From: CALSMU01 sp965230225
GTDB taxonomy: Bacteria; Bacteroidota; Bacteroidia; Flavobacteriales_D; Parvicellaceae
NCBI GenBank assembly: GCA_965230225.1
Contig: CBDDKM010000010.1
Coordinates: forward strand, 682,001 to 746,000
DNA length: 64,000 nucleotides
Reading direction: 5' to 3'
Below, piece after piece: positions 26,197 through 33,393 of this stretch (positions within the stretch are counted from its first letter, which is position 1; each line of letters opens with the position of its first letter). Below the pieces are notes generated by a model, which saw only the letters and a list, made by a program, of their open reading frames with translations, was not told the DNA's origin and ran no database searches. The position numbers and the translations under genes were made by a program.

Positions 26197-26424
26197 ATGC
26201 AAAATGCGTTAAAATTAGCCATCACACTGACCTTTATCCTGTTAGCAGTAGCAGTTTTTGGGCAGCCAGCTGGTGGAGGACCTCCTGGGGGTCCAGCTGG
26301 TGGAGGACCACCTTGTTGGCCACCTCCATGTATTCCAGTAGATGGAGGGATTAGCTTCCTTGTCGCTATTGGAGCGGCTTTTGGAGGAAAAAAAGCTTAT
26401 GATCATTACAAGAATAAAAAATAG
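26197..26424 (+). CDS. Small Gly/Pro/Cys-rich exosortase substrate with PVDGG C-terminal sorting tail
   Basis: A 75-residue protein. Residues 1-23 form a signal peptide (ALKLAITLTFILLAVAVFGQ). Residues 24-46 are a low-complexity Gly/Pro segment with two cysteines (C40, C45), built on a nine-residue repeat. Residues 47-51 are PVDGG, followed by a short hydrophobic stretch (52-64) and a basic end (KKAYDHYKNKK). This resembles the short 'PID'-type C-terminal sorting signals of Bacteroidota exosortase systems, and the exosortase gene is next. I chose ATG 26197 over a TTG at 26137 because the promoter element lies between them and because it gives a proper signal peptide. The mature protein would be about 25-50 residues; its job is unknown. 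Confidence 0.8.
   Translation: MQNALKLAITLTFILLAVAVFGQPAGGGPPGGPAGGGPPCWPPPCIPVDGGISFLVAIGAAFGGKKAYDHYKNKK
26266..26309 (+). repeat. 27-bp tandem repeat inside the substrate gene
   Basis: The 17-mer CCAGCTGGTGGAGGACC is found at 26266-26282 and 26293-26309, a 27-base (nine-codon) period encoding PAGGGPPGG then PAGGGPPCW. It indicates expansion of the low-complexity segment by in-frame duplication. Confidence 0.8.
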
Positions 26425-26456
26425 GTTGAGTTAGTTATCTGACTCAACTTTTTTTT
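26425..26456 (+). terminator. Intrinsic terminator between substrate and exosortase genes
   Basis: A 10-bp stem (GTTGAGTTAG / CTGACTCAAC, one G-T pair) with a TTAT loop and eight T residues, starting at the first base after the stop codon. The exosortase ATG is only six bases beyond the T tract, so that gene probably relies on read-through. Confidence 0.88.
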
Positions 26457-26462
26457 GCCATT

Positions 26463-27047
26463 ATGAAAGAACTTCTGAAGAATCCATTCATTCGATTTAT
26501 CGCTTTATTTACAGTGTTAATTGTTTTATGGTTTAGTTTTTATCAGAACATCTATCAAATTGACAACCTACTTACAGGAGTCAACAACAATTTCGACACC
26601 CAAAAATCCATCTCAATTCATTTGGCCAAATTTTCAAATGTATTTGTTTCCTTGTTCGGGTACACTCCAACTCTAGATACAACCACCAACTACGTCATTA
26701 CTTCGGTAGAAGGAACCTACTTTAATCATGGTGTTTGGATTGGAGAGCCGTGCAATGGAGTAAAAGTGTTTGGTCTATTCTCTATTTTCATCATCGCTTT
26801 TCCGGGGTCATGGAAAAAGAAACTCTGGTTTGTTCCAATGGGAATATTCATCATTCACACCATGAATGCCATACGAATTGCAATTCTTACCATTATTAGT
26901 GCTGAAAACCCTACTGCTTTGGACTTTAATCACAACATTACCTTTCAGGTAGTTGTATATGGACTAATTTTCATCTTGTGGTATTGGTGGGTTCAAAAAT
27001 ATTCCGGCCTAAACTTAATCTCAAACAAAAGTGAAGAAGCCTCTTAA
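26463..27047 (+). CDS. Exosortase family protein (cysteine transpeptidase-like)
   Basis: A 194-residue integral membrane protein with the exosortase triad: Cys97 in GEPCNGVK, Arg138 in MNAIRIA and His157 in DFNHNIT. There are about five membrane segments (for example residues 10-28, 100-115, 120-140, 160-180). Exosortases cleave substrates at a short C-terminal tripartite signal and are often linked to exopolysaccharide loci, as here beside wzc. The substrate is most likely the 75-residue protein immediately upstream. Among Bacteroidota subtypes it is XrtF/XrtX-like, but I cannot fix the subfamily. Its stop overlaps the next gene by 17 bases. Confidence 0.88.
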   Translation: MKELLKNPFIRFIALFTVLIVLWFSFYQNIYQIDNLLTGVNNNFDTQKSISIHLAKFSNVFVSLFGYTPTLDTTTNYVITSVEGTYFNHGVWIGEPCNGVKVFGLFSIFIIAFPGSWKKKLWFVPMGIFIIHTMNAIRIAILTIISAENPTALDFNHNITFQVVVYGLIFILWYWWVQKYSGLNLISNKSEEAS

Positions 27048-27624
27048 TATAATACTCATCATTGGACTGAGTCTGTTTTTGTTTTATTCCGACTTTATTC
27101 GAGATTACGTTTTTAAAAACATCGATATTCAGATGAATTACCTGTATCATTTCGAACCTCCTACAGGGCTAAAATTAAATGATTCAGAACTATATGACAC
27201 AAGAGTACAGTATACATTAGAAGAATTGGAAAACGCTGGATGGCAACCAGCAGTTGACAACTACACTGATAGTTGGATGGAGGATAAACTGATGAACTTT
27301 AACGTGAATGGTTTAATTCGTTTAAAGTGGATCTGCACCTTTGGTTTTATACTATTTTTCCTCATTCAAAGCATATTGTTAGGACTGGTTATTTATAGAA
27401 AAAAAATCTTCATTAAGTTCTCTGCAATCTTGTATTTTGGAGTTTTAGGGTTGGCAGGTCTGGTCTACTCTTTATACTATATCCCCATTAGCTACAACTG
27501 GCAATCCAACTGTTATTTAATAGCCATGGAACTCGTACATTTTTTACAGTCATCCCTACCTACTTTACTATTAATAGTTTCCTTCAAAATTTATCTAGCT
27601 CATAAAGAAGCGCCAGCCGATTAA
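27031..27624 (+). CDS. Exosortase-associated membrane protein
   Basis: A 197-residue hydrophobic protein with about four membrane segments (near residues 5-20, 95-120, 130-150 and 170-190) and an extracytoplasmic loop between the first two. It starts at GTG 27031 inside the exosortase gene (17-base overlap), so the two are translated together. Small membrane proteins of unknown function commonly accompany Bacteroidota exosortases. I recognise the context rather than any catalytic motif. It may help substrate delivery or accept the processed protein. Confidence 0.75.
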   Translation: MKKPLNIILIIGLSLFLFYSDFIRDYVFKNIDIQMNYLYHFEPPTGLKLNDSELYDTRVQYTLEELENAGWQPAVDNYTDSWMEDKLMNFNVNGLIRLKWICTFGFILFFLIQSILLGLVIYRKKIFIKFSAILYFGVLGLAGLVYSLYYIPISYNWQSNCYLIAMELVHFLQSSLPTLLLIVSFKIYLAHKEAPAD

Positions 27625-27629
27625 TTATA

Positions 27630-27637
27630 TAAATTTG
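27630..27637 (+). promoter_or_regulatory. -7 promoter element of glyA
   Basis: TAAATTTG followed by CG, 19 bases before the ATG at 27657. It fits TAnnTTTG and argues against the GTG at 27639 as the glyA start. Confidence 0.55.
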
Positions 27638-27656
27638 CGTGCTAATTCTTAAACAC

Positions 27657-28931
27657 ATGCAAAGAGATAATCAAATTTTCGATTTGATCGAAAAAGAAAA
27701 AAACAGACAATTAAACGGGATTGAGTTAATTGCTTCTGAAAATTTTGTTAGTGATGGGGTGTTAGAAGCCCTTGGATCTGTATTAACGAATAAATATGCT
27801 GAAGGACTTCCAGGAAAAAGGTACTACGGAGGATGCGAAGTGGTAGACGAAGTTGAGCAATTGGCTATTGACAGAATTAAAGAATTATTTGGAGCCGAGT
27901 GGGCAAATGTCCAGCCTCATTCCGGATCACAGGCCAACTCTGCAGTAATGCTTGCTTGCTTGAAACCGGGTGATAAAATTCTTGGATTTGACTTATCTCA
28001 TGGAGGACACTTAACGCATGGATCACCAGTTAATTTCTCAGGAAAATTATACGAGCCTCATTTTTACGGAGTAGAAGAAGCTACCGGAGAAGTAAATTAT
28101 GACAAGGTAGAAGAGAAAGCAAAAGAGGTTCAACCTAAAATGATTATTTGTGGGGCTTCTGCATACTCAAGAGACTGGGATTATAAAAGATTAAGAGAAA
28201 TTGCTGATGCTGTAGGAGCCATCCTATTGGCAGATATCTCTCACCCAGCAGGACTTATTGCTGCTGGATTATTAAATGACCCAATGCCTCACTGTCATAT
28301 TGTTACTTCTACAACACACAAGACCTTAAGAGGCCCACGTGGAGGAGTAATTATGATGGGAAAAGATTTTGAAAACCCATTTGGAATTACACTTAAGAGT
28401 GGAAACCTTAGAAAAATGTCCTCATTACTTGACTCAGCAGTTTTCCCTGGTTCTCAAGGAGGTCCTCTTGAGCATGTAATTGCTGCCAAAGCTGTTGCTT
28501 TCAGAGAAGCTCAATCGGATGAATTTAAAGCATACGGTAAAAGAGTTCAGGAAAATGCCAAAATCATGGCAGAAGAATTTGTTAAAAGAGGATACAAAGT
28601 AATCTCTGGAGGTACAATTAATCACTCTATGTTGATTGATCTACGTAGCAAAAACATCACCGGAAAAGATGCTGAAAATGCACTGGTAAAAGCAGACATT
28701 ACAGTTAATAAAAACATGGTACCATTTGATACTCAATCTCCATTTGTAACAAGTGGAATTAGAGTTGGAACTTCAGCAATTACAACAAGAGGGGTAATGG
28801 CTGATGAAATCCCAACAGTGGTTGCTTTGATTGATCGTGTAATTGAAAACTACGAAGATGAAAATGTCATCAACGAAGTCCGATCAGAAGTTAACCAATT
28901 GATGAGTTCAAGACCATTATTCACCGCATAA
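27657..28931 (+). CDS. glyA: Serine hydroxymethyltransferase
   Basis: A 424-residue PLP enzyme that interconverts serine and glycine while charging tetrahydrofolate. Family hallmarks are the start LNGIELIASENFVS, NKYAEGLPGKRYYGG, the PLP-lysine region TSTTHKTLRGPRGG and the C-terminal SGIRVGTSAITTRG. I chose ATG 27657 because the TAAATTTG element lies just upstream and the protein then begins in the usual place; the GTG at 27639 would sit at the transcription start. The fumarylacetoacetase gene follows nine bases after the stop. Confidence 0.96.
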   Translation: MQRDNQIFDLIEKEKNRQLNGIELIASENFVSDGVLEALGSVLTNKYAEGLPGKRYYGGCEVVDEVEQLAIDRIKELFGAEWANVQPHSGSQANSAVMLACLKPGDKILGFDLSHGGHLTHGSPVNFSGKLYEPHFYGVEEATGEVNYDKVEEKAKEVQPKMIICGASAYSRDWDYKRLREIADAVGAILLADISHPAGLIAAGLLNDPMPHCHIVTSTTHKTLRGPRGGVIMMGKDFENPFGITLKSGNLRKMSSLLDSAVFPGSQGGPLEHVIAAKAVAFREAQSDEFKAYGKRVQENAKIMAEEFVKRGYKVISGGTINHSMLIDLRSKNITGKDAENALVKADITVNKNMVPFDTQSPFVTSGIRVGTSAITTRGVMADEIPTVVALIDRVIENYEDENVINEVRSEVNQLMSSRPLFTA

Positions 28932-28940
28932 TAAAACACT

Positions 28941-30212
28941 ATGATCAAAGCTAATAACCCCGATTTAGTTTCGTGGGTAGAAGTTCCAAAAAACAGTGAC
29001 TTCCCCATTCAAAATTTACCATTTGGAATTTTTTCAGTAATGAATGATTCTCCCAGAGTAGGAGTTGCTATTGGGGAGAAAATTCTTGACCTGAAAAACC
29101 TTTTCGAATTAGGATATTTAGGAAGTACTCCGTTTGGACTATCCGATTTTGATTGCAACGTTCTTAACAACATGATGAATCATGGGAAACAAGCAGTTAG
29201 AGAATTAAGAGACCGTATCTCAGAGTTACTGGATTCAAACAACGGAGAGTTACGCGATAATAAGGAAGAACAAAAACAGTTATTATTTAATCAGTCTGAC
29301 GCTACCATGTACATGCCTGTACAAGTTGGAGATTACACTGATTTTTACTCTAGCGAACAACATGCTTACAATGTTGGATGCATGTTTAGAGACCCAAAGA
29401 ATGCCCTACTTCCTAACTGGAAGCATATTCCTGTTGGATACCACGGAAGATCTTCTTCGATTGTGGTTTCAGGAACTCCGTTGCACCGTCCTAAAGGTCA
29501 GCAAAAACCTAATGATGATGAGCCTCCGGTATTTGGACCTTGTAAATTATGTGATTTCGAATTAGAGATGGCATTTGTTACCTTCCCAGGAAAACCTTTA
29601 GGTGATACTATTAGTACTGAAGAGGCAGATGATTACATCTTCGGAATGGCATTGTTTAATGATTGGTCTGCAAGAGACATTCAAAAGTGGGAATACATTC
29701 CACTTGGACCTTTCCTTGCTAAAAACTTTGGTTCAAACGTATCTCCATGGATTGTTACATTGGATGCTTTAGAGCCATTTAGAGTGCCAGGGCCGGTTCA
29801 GGATCCGAAAGTACTTCCATACCTGGAATACAATGGAGACAAACACATAGACATTAATCTTCAGGTTGCTATCCAGCCAGAGAATGCTGAGGAAACTGTT
29901 GTATCTAACAGTAACTACAAGTATATGTACTGGAACATGAACCAGCAGTTAGCTCATCACACCATTAATGGATGTAACATTAACTGTGGAGACATGATGG
30001 CTTCAGGTACCATTTCGGGAGCTGAGGAAGGCAGCTATGGATCGATGTTAGAGATTACCTGGAAGGGGACCAAACCAGTTACTTTAGCAGATGGAAGTGA
30101 AAGAAAATTCATTGCTGATAACGACACAGTTATTATGCGTGGTCATGCTGAAAAGAATGGAGTAAGAGTTGGTTTTGGAGAGGTAACTTGTAAAATCCTC
30201 CCTGCCAAATAA
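28941..30212 (+). CDS. fahA: Fumarylacetoacetase
   Basis: A 423-residue enzyme, the full two-domain length of fumarylacetoacetate hydrolases. The N-terminal SH3-like region starts FGIFSVMNDSPRVGVAIG. The catalytic region contains VGDYTDFYSSEQHA (metal and catalytic residues), GYHGRSSSIVVSGT and ELEMAFV. It performs the last step of tyrosine/phenylalanine degradation, giving fumarate and acetoacetate. It forms a short operon with glyA and ends in a strong terminator. A smaller FAH-family relative lies at 62892-63506. Confidence 0.95.
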   Translation: MIKANNPDLVSWVEVPKNSDFPIQNLPFGIFSVMNDSPRVGVAIGEKILDLKNLFELGYLGSTPFGLSDFDCNVLNNMMNHGKQAVRELRDRISELLDSNNGELRDNKEEQKQLLFNQSDATMYMPVQVGDYTDFYSSEQHAYNVGCMFRDPKNALLPNWKHIPVGYHGRSSSIVVSGTPLHRPKGQQKPNDDEPPVFGPCKLCDFELEMAFVTFPGKPLGDTISTEEADDYIFGMALFNDWSARDIQKWEYIPLGPFLAKNFGSNVSPWIVTLDALEPFRVPGPVQDPKVLPYLEYNGDKHIDINLQVAIQPENAEETVVSNSNYKYMYWNMNQQLAHHTINGCNINCGDMMASGTISGAEEGSYGSMLEITWKGTKPVTLADGSERKFIADNDTVIMRGHAEKNGVRVGFGEVTCKILPAK

Positions 30213-30231
30213 GAGATAATAAAAAAGGAAG

Positions 30232-30263
30232 AAAAAGGTTGAGCAATTTTGTTCAACCTTTTT
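30232..30263 (+). terminator. Intrinsic terminator after fumarylacetoacetase
   Basis: A 13-bp arm AAAAAGGTTGAGC (30232-30244) pairs with GTTCAACCTTTTT (30251-30263) across a six-base loop, with one G-T pair. The T tract runs straight into the -7 element of the next gene. Confidence 0.85.
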
Positions 30264-30271
30264 TATTTTTG
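30264..30271 (+). promoter_or_regulatory. -33/-7 promoter of relA/spoT
   Basis: TATTTTTG at 30264-30271 with a TTG at 30239-30241, 22 bases upstream and inside the terminator stem. The ATG is only five bases after the -7 element, so the mRNA is probably leaderless. Confidence 0.55.
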
Positions 30272-30276
30272 TTTCT

Positions 30277-32475
30277 ATGGAGATTGATTTAGAAAAGGAG
30301 AATAAAGAGATACTTAACGCCTACCGAGGACTTCTTAGATCTATTAAAGTAGAACGCACCAGAGAAGACACCAAATTTATCAGAAAGGCATTCGATGTTG
30401 CTGTAGAAGCACACAAAGAAATGCGAAGAAAATCTGGTGAGCCTTATATCTACCACCCTATTGCCGTGGCTAGAATTTGTGCTGAAGAGATAGGCCTCGG
30501 ACCTACATCAATTGCCTGTGCTTTGCTTCATGACACCGTAGAAGATACGGAAATAACATTGGACGATATTGAGTCGATGTTTAACCTGAAGTGTAGAAAG
30601 ATTATCGATGGGCTCACAAAGCTCTCCGGGGTATTCGATTTATCTAAATCAGCTCAGGCAGAAAACTTCAGGAAAATGCTTCTTACCATCCCTGAGGATA
30701 TTCGTGTAATCCTGATAAAACTGGCAGATAGATTACACAACATGCGTACTTTGGAATCTATGAGACCAGATAAGCAATTAAAAATTGCTTCGGAAACGGG
30801 ATACCTATATGCACCTCTGGCTCACCGATTAGGATTATACGCGATAAAATCCGAACTGGATGATTTATCTCTAAAATATACTCACCCTGAGAATTATAAA
30901 GAAATTGAGGCAAAGCTGGAAAAATCGAAACCAGTTAGGGAAAGATTCATCCGTAAGTTCTGTCACCCAATCAAAAATGAGATTGATAAAACCGGATTAA
31001 AATACTCCATCAAAGGGAGACCAAAATCGATTCATTCCATTTGGAATAAAATCCATACTAAAGAGGTTGGTTTTGAAGAAATTTTTGATGTATTTGCAAT
31101 TCGGATTATTGTTGAATCAGAACCCAAAGATGAGAAAGCAGCTTGCTGGAAAGTCTACTCCATAGTAACAGATTTTTACCGTCCGAATCCTGAAAGGCTG
31201 AGAGACTGGATCTCTCACCCCAAACAAAATGGCTATGAATCATTACATACCACTGTAATGAGCCCTACTGGAAAATGGGTGGAGGTTCAGATTCGAACCA
31301 AAAGAATGGATGAAATTGCTGAAAAAGGACTAGCAGCACACTGGAAATACAAAGAAAACAATGAGAAAGAAAGTGGTTTTGATCAATGGATCAACCAGAT
31401 CAGAGAATTGATTGAAAGTAAAGACAATGACGCACTAGATTTCATTGATGATTTCCAATTAAATCTATTTGCTAAGGAAATTTTTGTTTTTACCCCTAAT
31501 GGTGATTTAAAAACATTACCAGCTGGAGCCACTGCGCTTGATTTTGCTTTTGCAATACACTCTGAGGTAGGAGCAAAATGCCTGGGTGCAAAAGTGAATT
31601 ATAAATTAGTCCCTCTTAGCCATCAACTAAAGAGTGGTGATCAAATTGAAATCCTTACTTCTCAAAAGCAAAAACCTAAAGAAGATTGGTTAAATTATGT
31701 TATTACCTCTAAGGCAAAAACCAAGATTAAAACGGCCTTAAAAGAGGAAAGAAAGAAAATTGCTTCTGATGGTAAAGAAATACTACAAAGAAAGTTCTCC
31801 AGTTTAAAGGTTCACTTCAGTGAAGAGAATGTTAAGGAGCTTTTGAAACTATACAATGTTGCAACGCACACCGAACTTTATTATCAAATAGCCAGAGGAA
31901 AAATTGACCTTAAAAAGATCAAGTCCATTATAGTTAAAGGAGGAAATCTTAAACATGGTTCCATTACAAAAACCATTAAAGAATCTTTTGAAGCACTATA
32001 CAATAAAGTAGCCGGAAAAAAAGAGGAATTGGTTATTGGAGAGAACATAGGACAAATGGACTATACACTTGCTCCTTGTTGTAACCCAATTCCAGGTGAT
32101 AGTGTTTTTGGGTTTATTACTATTAATGATGGTATTAAAATACACAGAAACAGTTGTCCTAATGCTAAACAAATGATGGCCAATTACGCATACAGAGTAA
32201 TTAAGGCCAGATGGAAAAGCAAAGAATTGGTTGATTTCCTTACAGGTCTTCAATTAACCGGTATCGACGACATTGGCTTGGTTAATCAAGTTACCTCACT
32301 TATATCTGAAGATCATGGTGTAAATATGAAGTCATTATCCTTTGAATCTAACGACGGAATTTTTACTGGTCAGATCATGTTATATGTAAATGATATTGAC
32401 CACTTAAAAGAACTAATAAAACGACTGAAAGCCATTGATGGAATCAAATCGGTTGAAAGAGTAGATGCCAACTAG
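30277..32475 (+). CDS. Bifunctional (p)ppGpp synthetase/hydrolase (RelA/SpoT)
   Basis: A 732-residue long RSH protein. Domains in order: HD hydrolase (HDTVEDTEI and LADRLHNMRTL, residues ~85-150), synthetase (GRPKSIHSIWNKI and EVQIRTKRMDEIAEKGLAAHWKYK, ~240-370), TGS (FVFTPNGDLKTLPAGATALDFAFAIH split over ~410-440), a zinc-finger/helical region with CCNPIPGD, and a C-terminal ACT domain. Hydrolase and synthetase residues both look intact, so it should make and degrade (p)ppGpp in the stringent response. Single-gene transcript by position, with a promoter that overlaps the upstream terminator. Confidence 0.95.
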   Translation: MEIDLEKENKEILNAYRGLLRSIKVERTREDTKFIRKAFDVAVEAHKEMRRKSGEPYIYHPIAVARICAEEIGLGPTSIACALLHDTVEDTEITLDDIESMFNLKCRKIIDGLTKLSGVFDLSKSAQAENFRKMLLTIPEDIRVILIKLADRLHNMRTLESMRPDKQLKIASETGYLYAPLAHRLGLYAIKSELDDLSLKYTHPENYKEIEAKLEKSKPVRERFIRKFCHPIKNEIDKTGLKYSIKGRPKSIHSIWNKIHTKEVGFEEIFDVFAIRIIVESEPKDEKAACWKVYSIVTDFYRPNPERLRDWISHPKQNGYESLHTTVMSPTGKWVEVQIRTKRMDEIAEKGLAAHWKYKENNEKESGFDQWINQIRELIESKDNDALDFIDDFQLNLFAKEIFVFTPNGDLKTLPAGATALDFAFAIHSEVGAKCLGAKVNYKLVPLSHQLKSGDQIEILTSQKQKPKEDWLNYVITSKAKTKIKTALKEERKKIASDGKEILQRKFSSLKVHFSEENVKELLKLYNVATHTELYYQIARGKIDLKKIKSIIVKGGNLKHGSITKTIKESFEALYNKVAGKKEELVIGENIGQMDYTLAPCCNPIPGDSVFGFITINDGIKIHRNSCPNAKQMMANYAYRVIKARWKSKELVDFLTGLQLTGIDDIGLVNQVTSLISEDHGVNMKSLSFESNDGIFTGQIMLYVNDIDHLKELIKRLKAIDGIKSVERVDAN

Positions 32476-32550
32476 GGCAAATTGTGCATAACGTTGATAT
32501 TTCTTAATATCTTTTAGTAAAAAAGTCAGTGTCATCTTATAATCTAAATG

Positions 32551-32558
32551 TACCTTTG
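32551..32558 (+). promoter_or_regulatory. -7 promoter element of fur
   Basis: TACCTTTG, 31 bases before the ATG at 32590. It lies just after an in-frame ATG at 32548, which is therefore unlikely to be the start. Confidence 0.5.
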
Positions 32559-32589
32559 GCCTTTTAAAACCTTAAGTGCCGTTCCTATC

Positions 32590-33036
32590 ATGGAAGAAAC
32601 AACTGAAGAAACAGGGATTCAGGAAAAGGTAAAAGCCATTTTCTCTGAATACTTGCAAGAAAAAGGTCATCGGAAAACACCCGAAAGGTTTGCTATACTC
32701 AGTGAAATCTACGACTACAAAGGGCATTTCGACATAGAAGCGCTGTACATCAACATGAAAAACAAGAAGTACAGGGTAAGTCGAGCTACACTTTACAACA
32801 CTATGGAGCTTTTAATGGATTGTAACCTTGTTAGAAAGCACCAGTTTGGTCAGAACATCTCACATTTCGAAAAAGCACACGAATTCAAACAACACGATCA
32901 TATCATTCTGGATGATGGAGATGTAATTGAATTCTGCGACCCGAGAATACAACAAATTAAAGCTACCCTGGAAGATTTATTTAACGTAGAAATTGACCAT
33001 CATACGCTATACTTCTATGGTAAAAGAAAGCAATAG
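32590..33036 (+). CDS. fur: Fur-family transcriptional regulator
   Basis: A 148-residue protein from the chosen ATG. The N-terminal winged helix includes RKTPERFAILSEIYDYKGHFDIEAL and VSRATLYNTMELL, the Fur recognition region. The C-terminal metal-binding half has HDHIILDDGDVIEFCDP and ends with EIDHHTLYFYGKRK. The usual C-terminal CxxC pair is absent, which is common in Bacteroidota Fur. It most likely senses iron and represses iron uptake, though PerR/Zur-type specificity cannot be excluded. A STAS gene starts three bases after its stop. Confidence 0.88.
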   Translation: MEETTEETGIQEKVKAIFSEYLQEKGHRKTPERFAILSEIYDYKGHFDIEALYINMKNKKYRVSRATLYNTMELLMDCNLVRKHQFGQNISHFEKAHEFKQHDHIILDDGDVIEFCDPRIQQIKATLEDLFNVEIDHHTLYFYGKRKQ

Positions 33037-33039
33037 ACC

Positions 33040-33390
33040 ATGAGCAATTTTTCATTTGATATTAACCACGAAGACAACATTATCATTGTAAGCATCAATG
33101 GTAGAATGTTGGACAACACCCAAACAGAAGAGCTACTAAATGCTGTTCAGAATGAATTGAAAGAAGATCAAAATAAAATTGTTCTGAATCTCGATCAACT
33201 GGACTACATAAATAGTAGTGGACTTAACTGTTTCATTAATATCCTAACCAAAGCAAGAAACATGGGTGGTGAAGTTGTGGTAATTAACGTACCTGAGAAA
33301 ATAAAAAAATTATTACTGATATCTAAACTAAATACTGTATTCACAATTAAAGACAGTATTGAAGAAGCAAACGAAATTTTAATCAACTAA
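33040..33390 (+). CDS. STAS-domain protein (anti-sigma factor antagonist type)
   Basis: A 116-residue single STAS domain of the SpoIIAA kind, with IVLNLDQLDYINSSGLNCFI around residues 47-66, where the central serine of NSSGL would be the phosphorylation site. Such proteins switch partners when phosphorylated by an anti-sigma kinase. No kinase, phosphatase or sigma factor is nearby; instead it sits three bases from both fur and purA, in one apparent operon. Its partner is unknown. Confidence 0.85.
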   Translation: MSNFSFDINHEDNIIIVSINGRMLDNTQTEELLNAVQNELKEDQNKIVLNLDQLDYINSSGLNCFINILTKARNMGGEVVVINVPEKIKKLLLISKLNTVFTIKDSIEEANEILIN

Positions 33391-33393
33391 ACA

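Noticed and set aside
27639..27656. GTG at 27639 as the glyA start
   Set aside because: It falls directly after the -7 element, at the probable transcription start. The ATG at 27657 gives the usual GlyA N-terminus.
32548..32589. ATG at 32548 as the fur start
   Set aside because: The TACCTTTG element at 32551-32558 would lie inside the coding sequence; the ATG at 32590 gives a normal Fur N-terminus.
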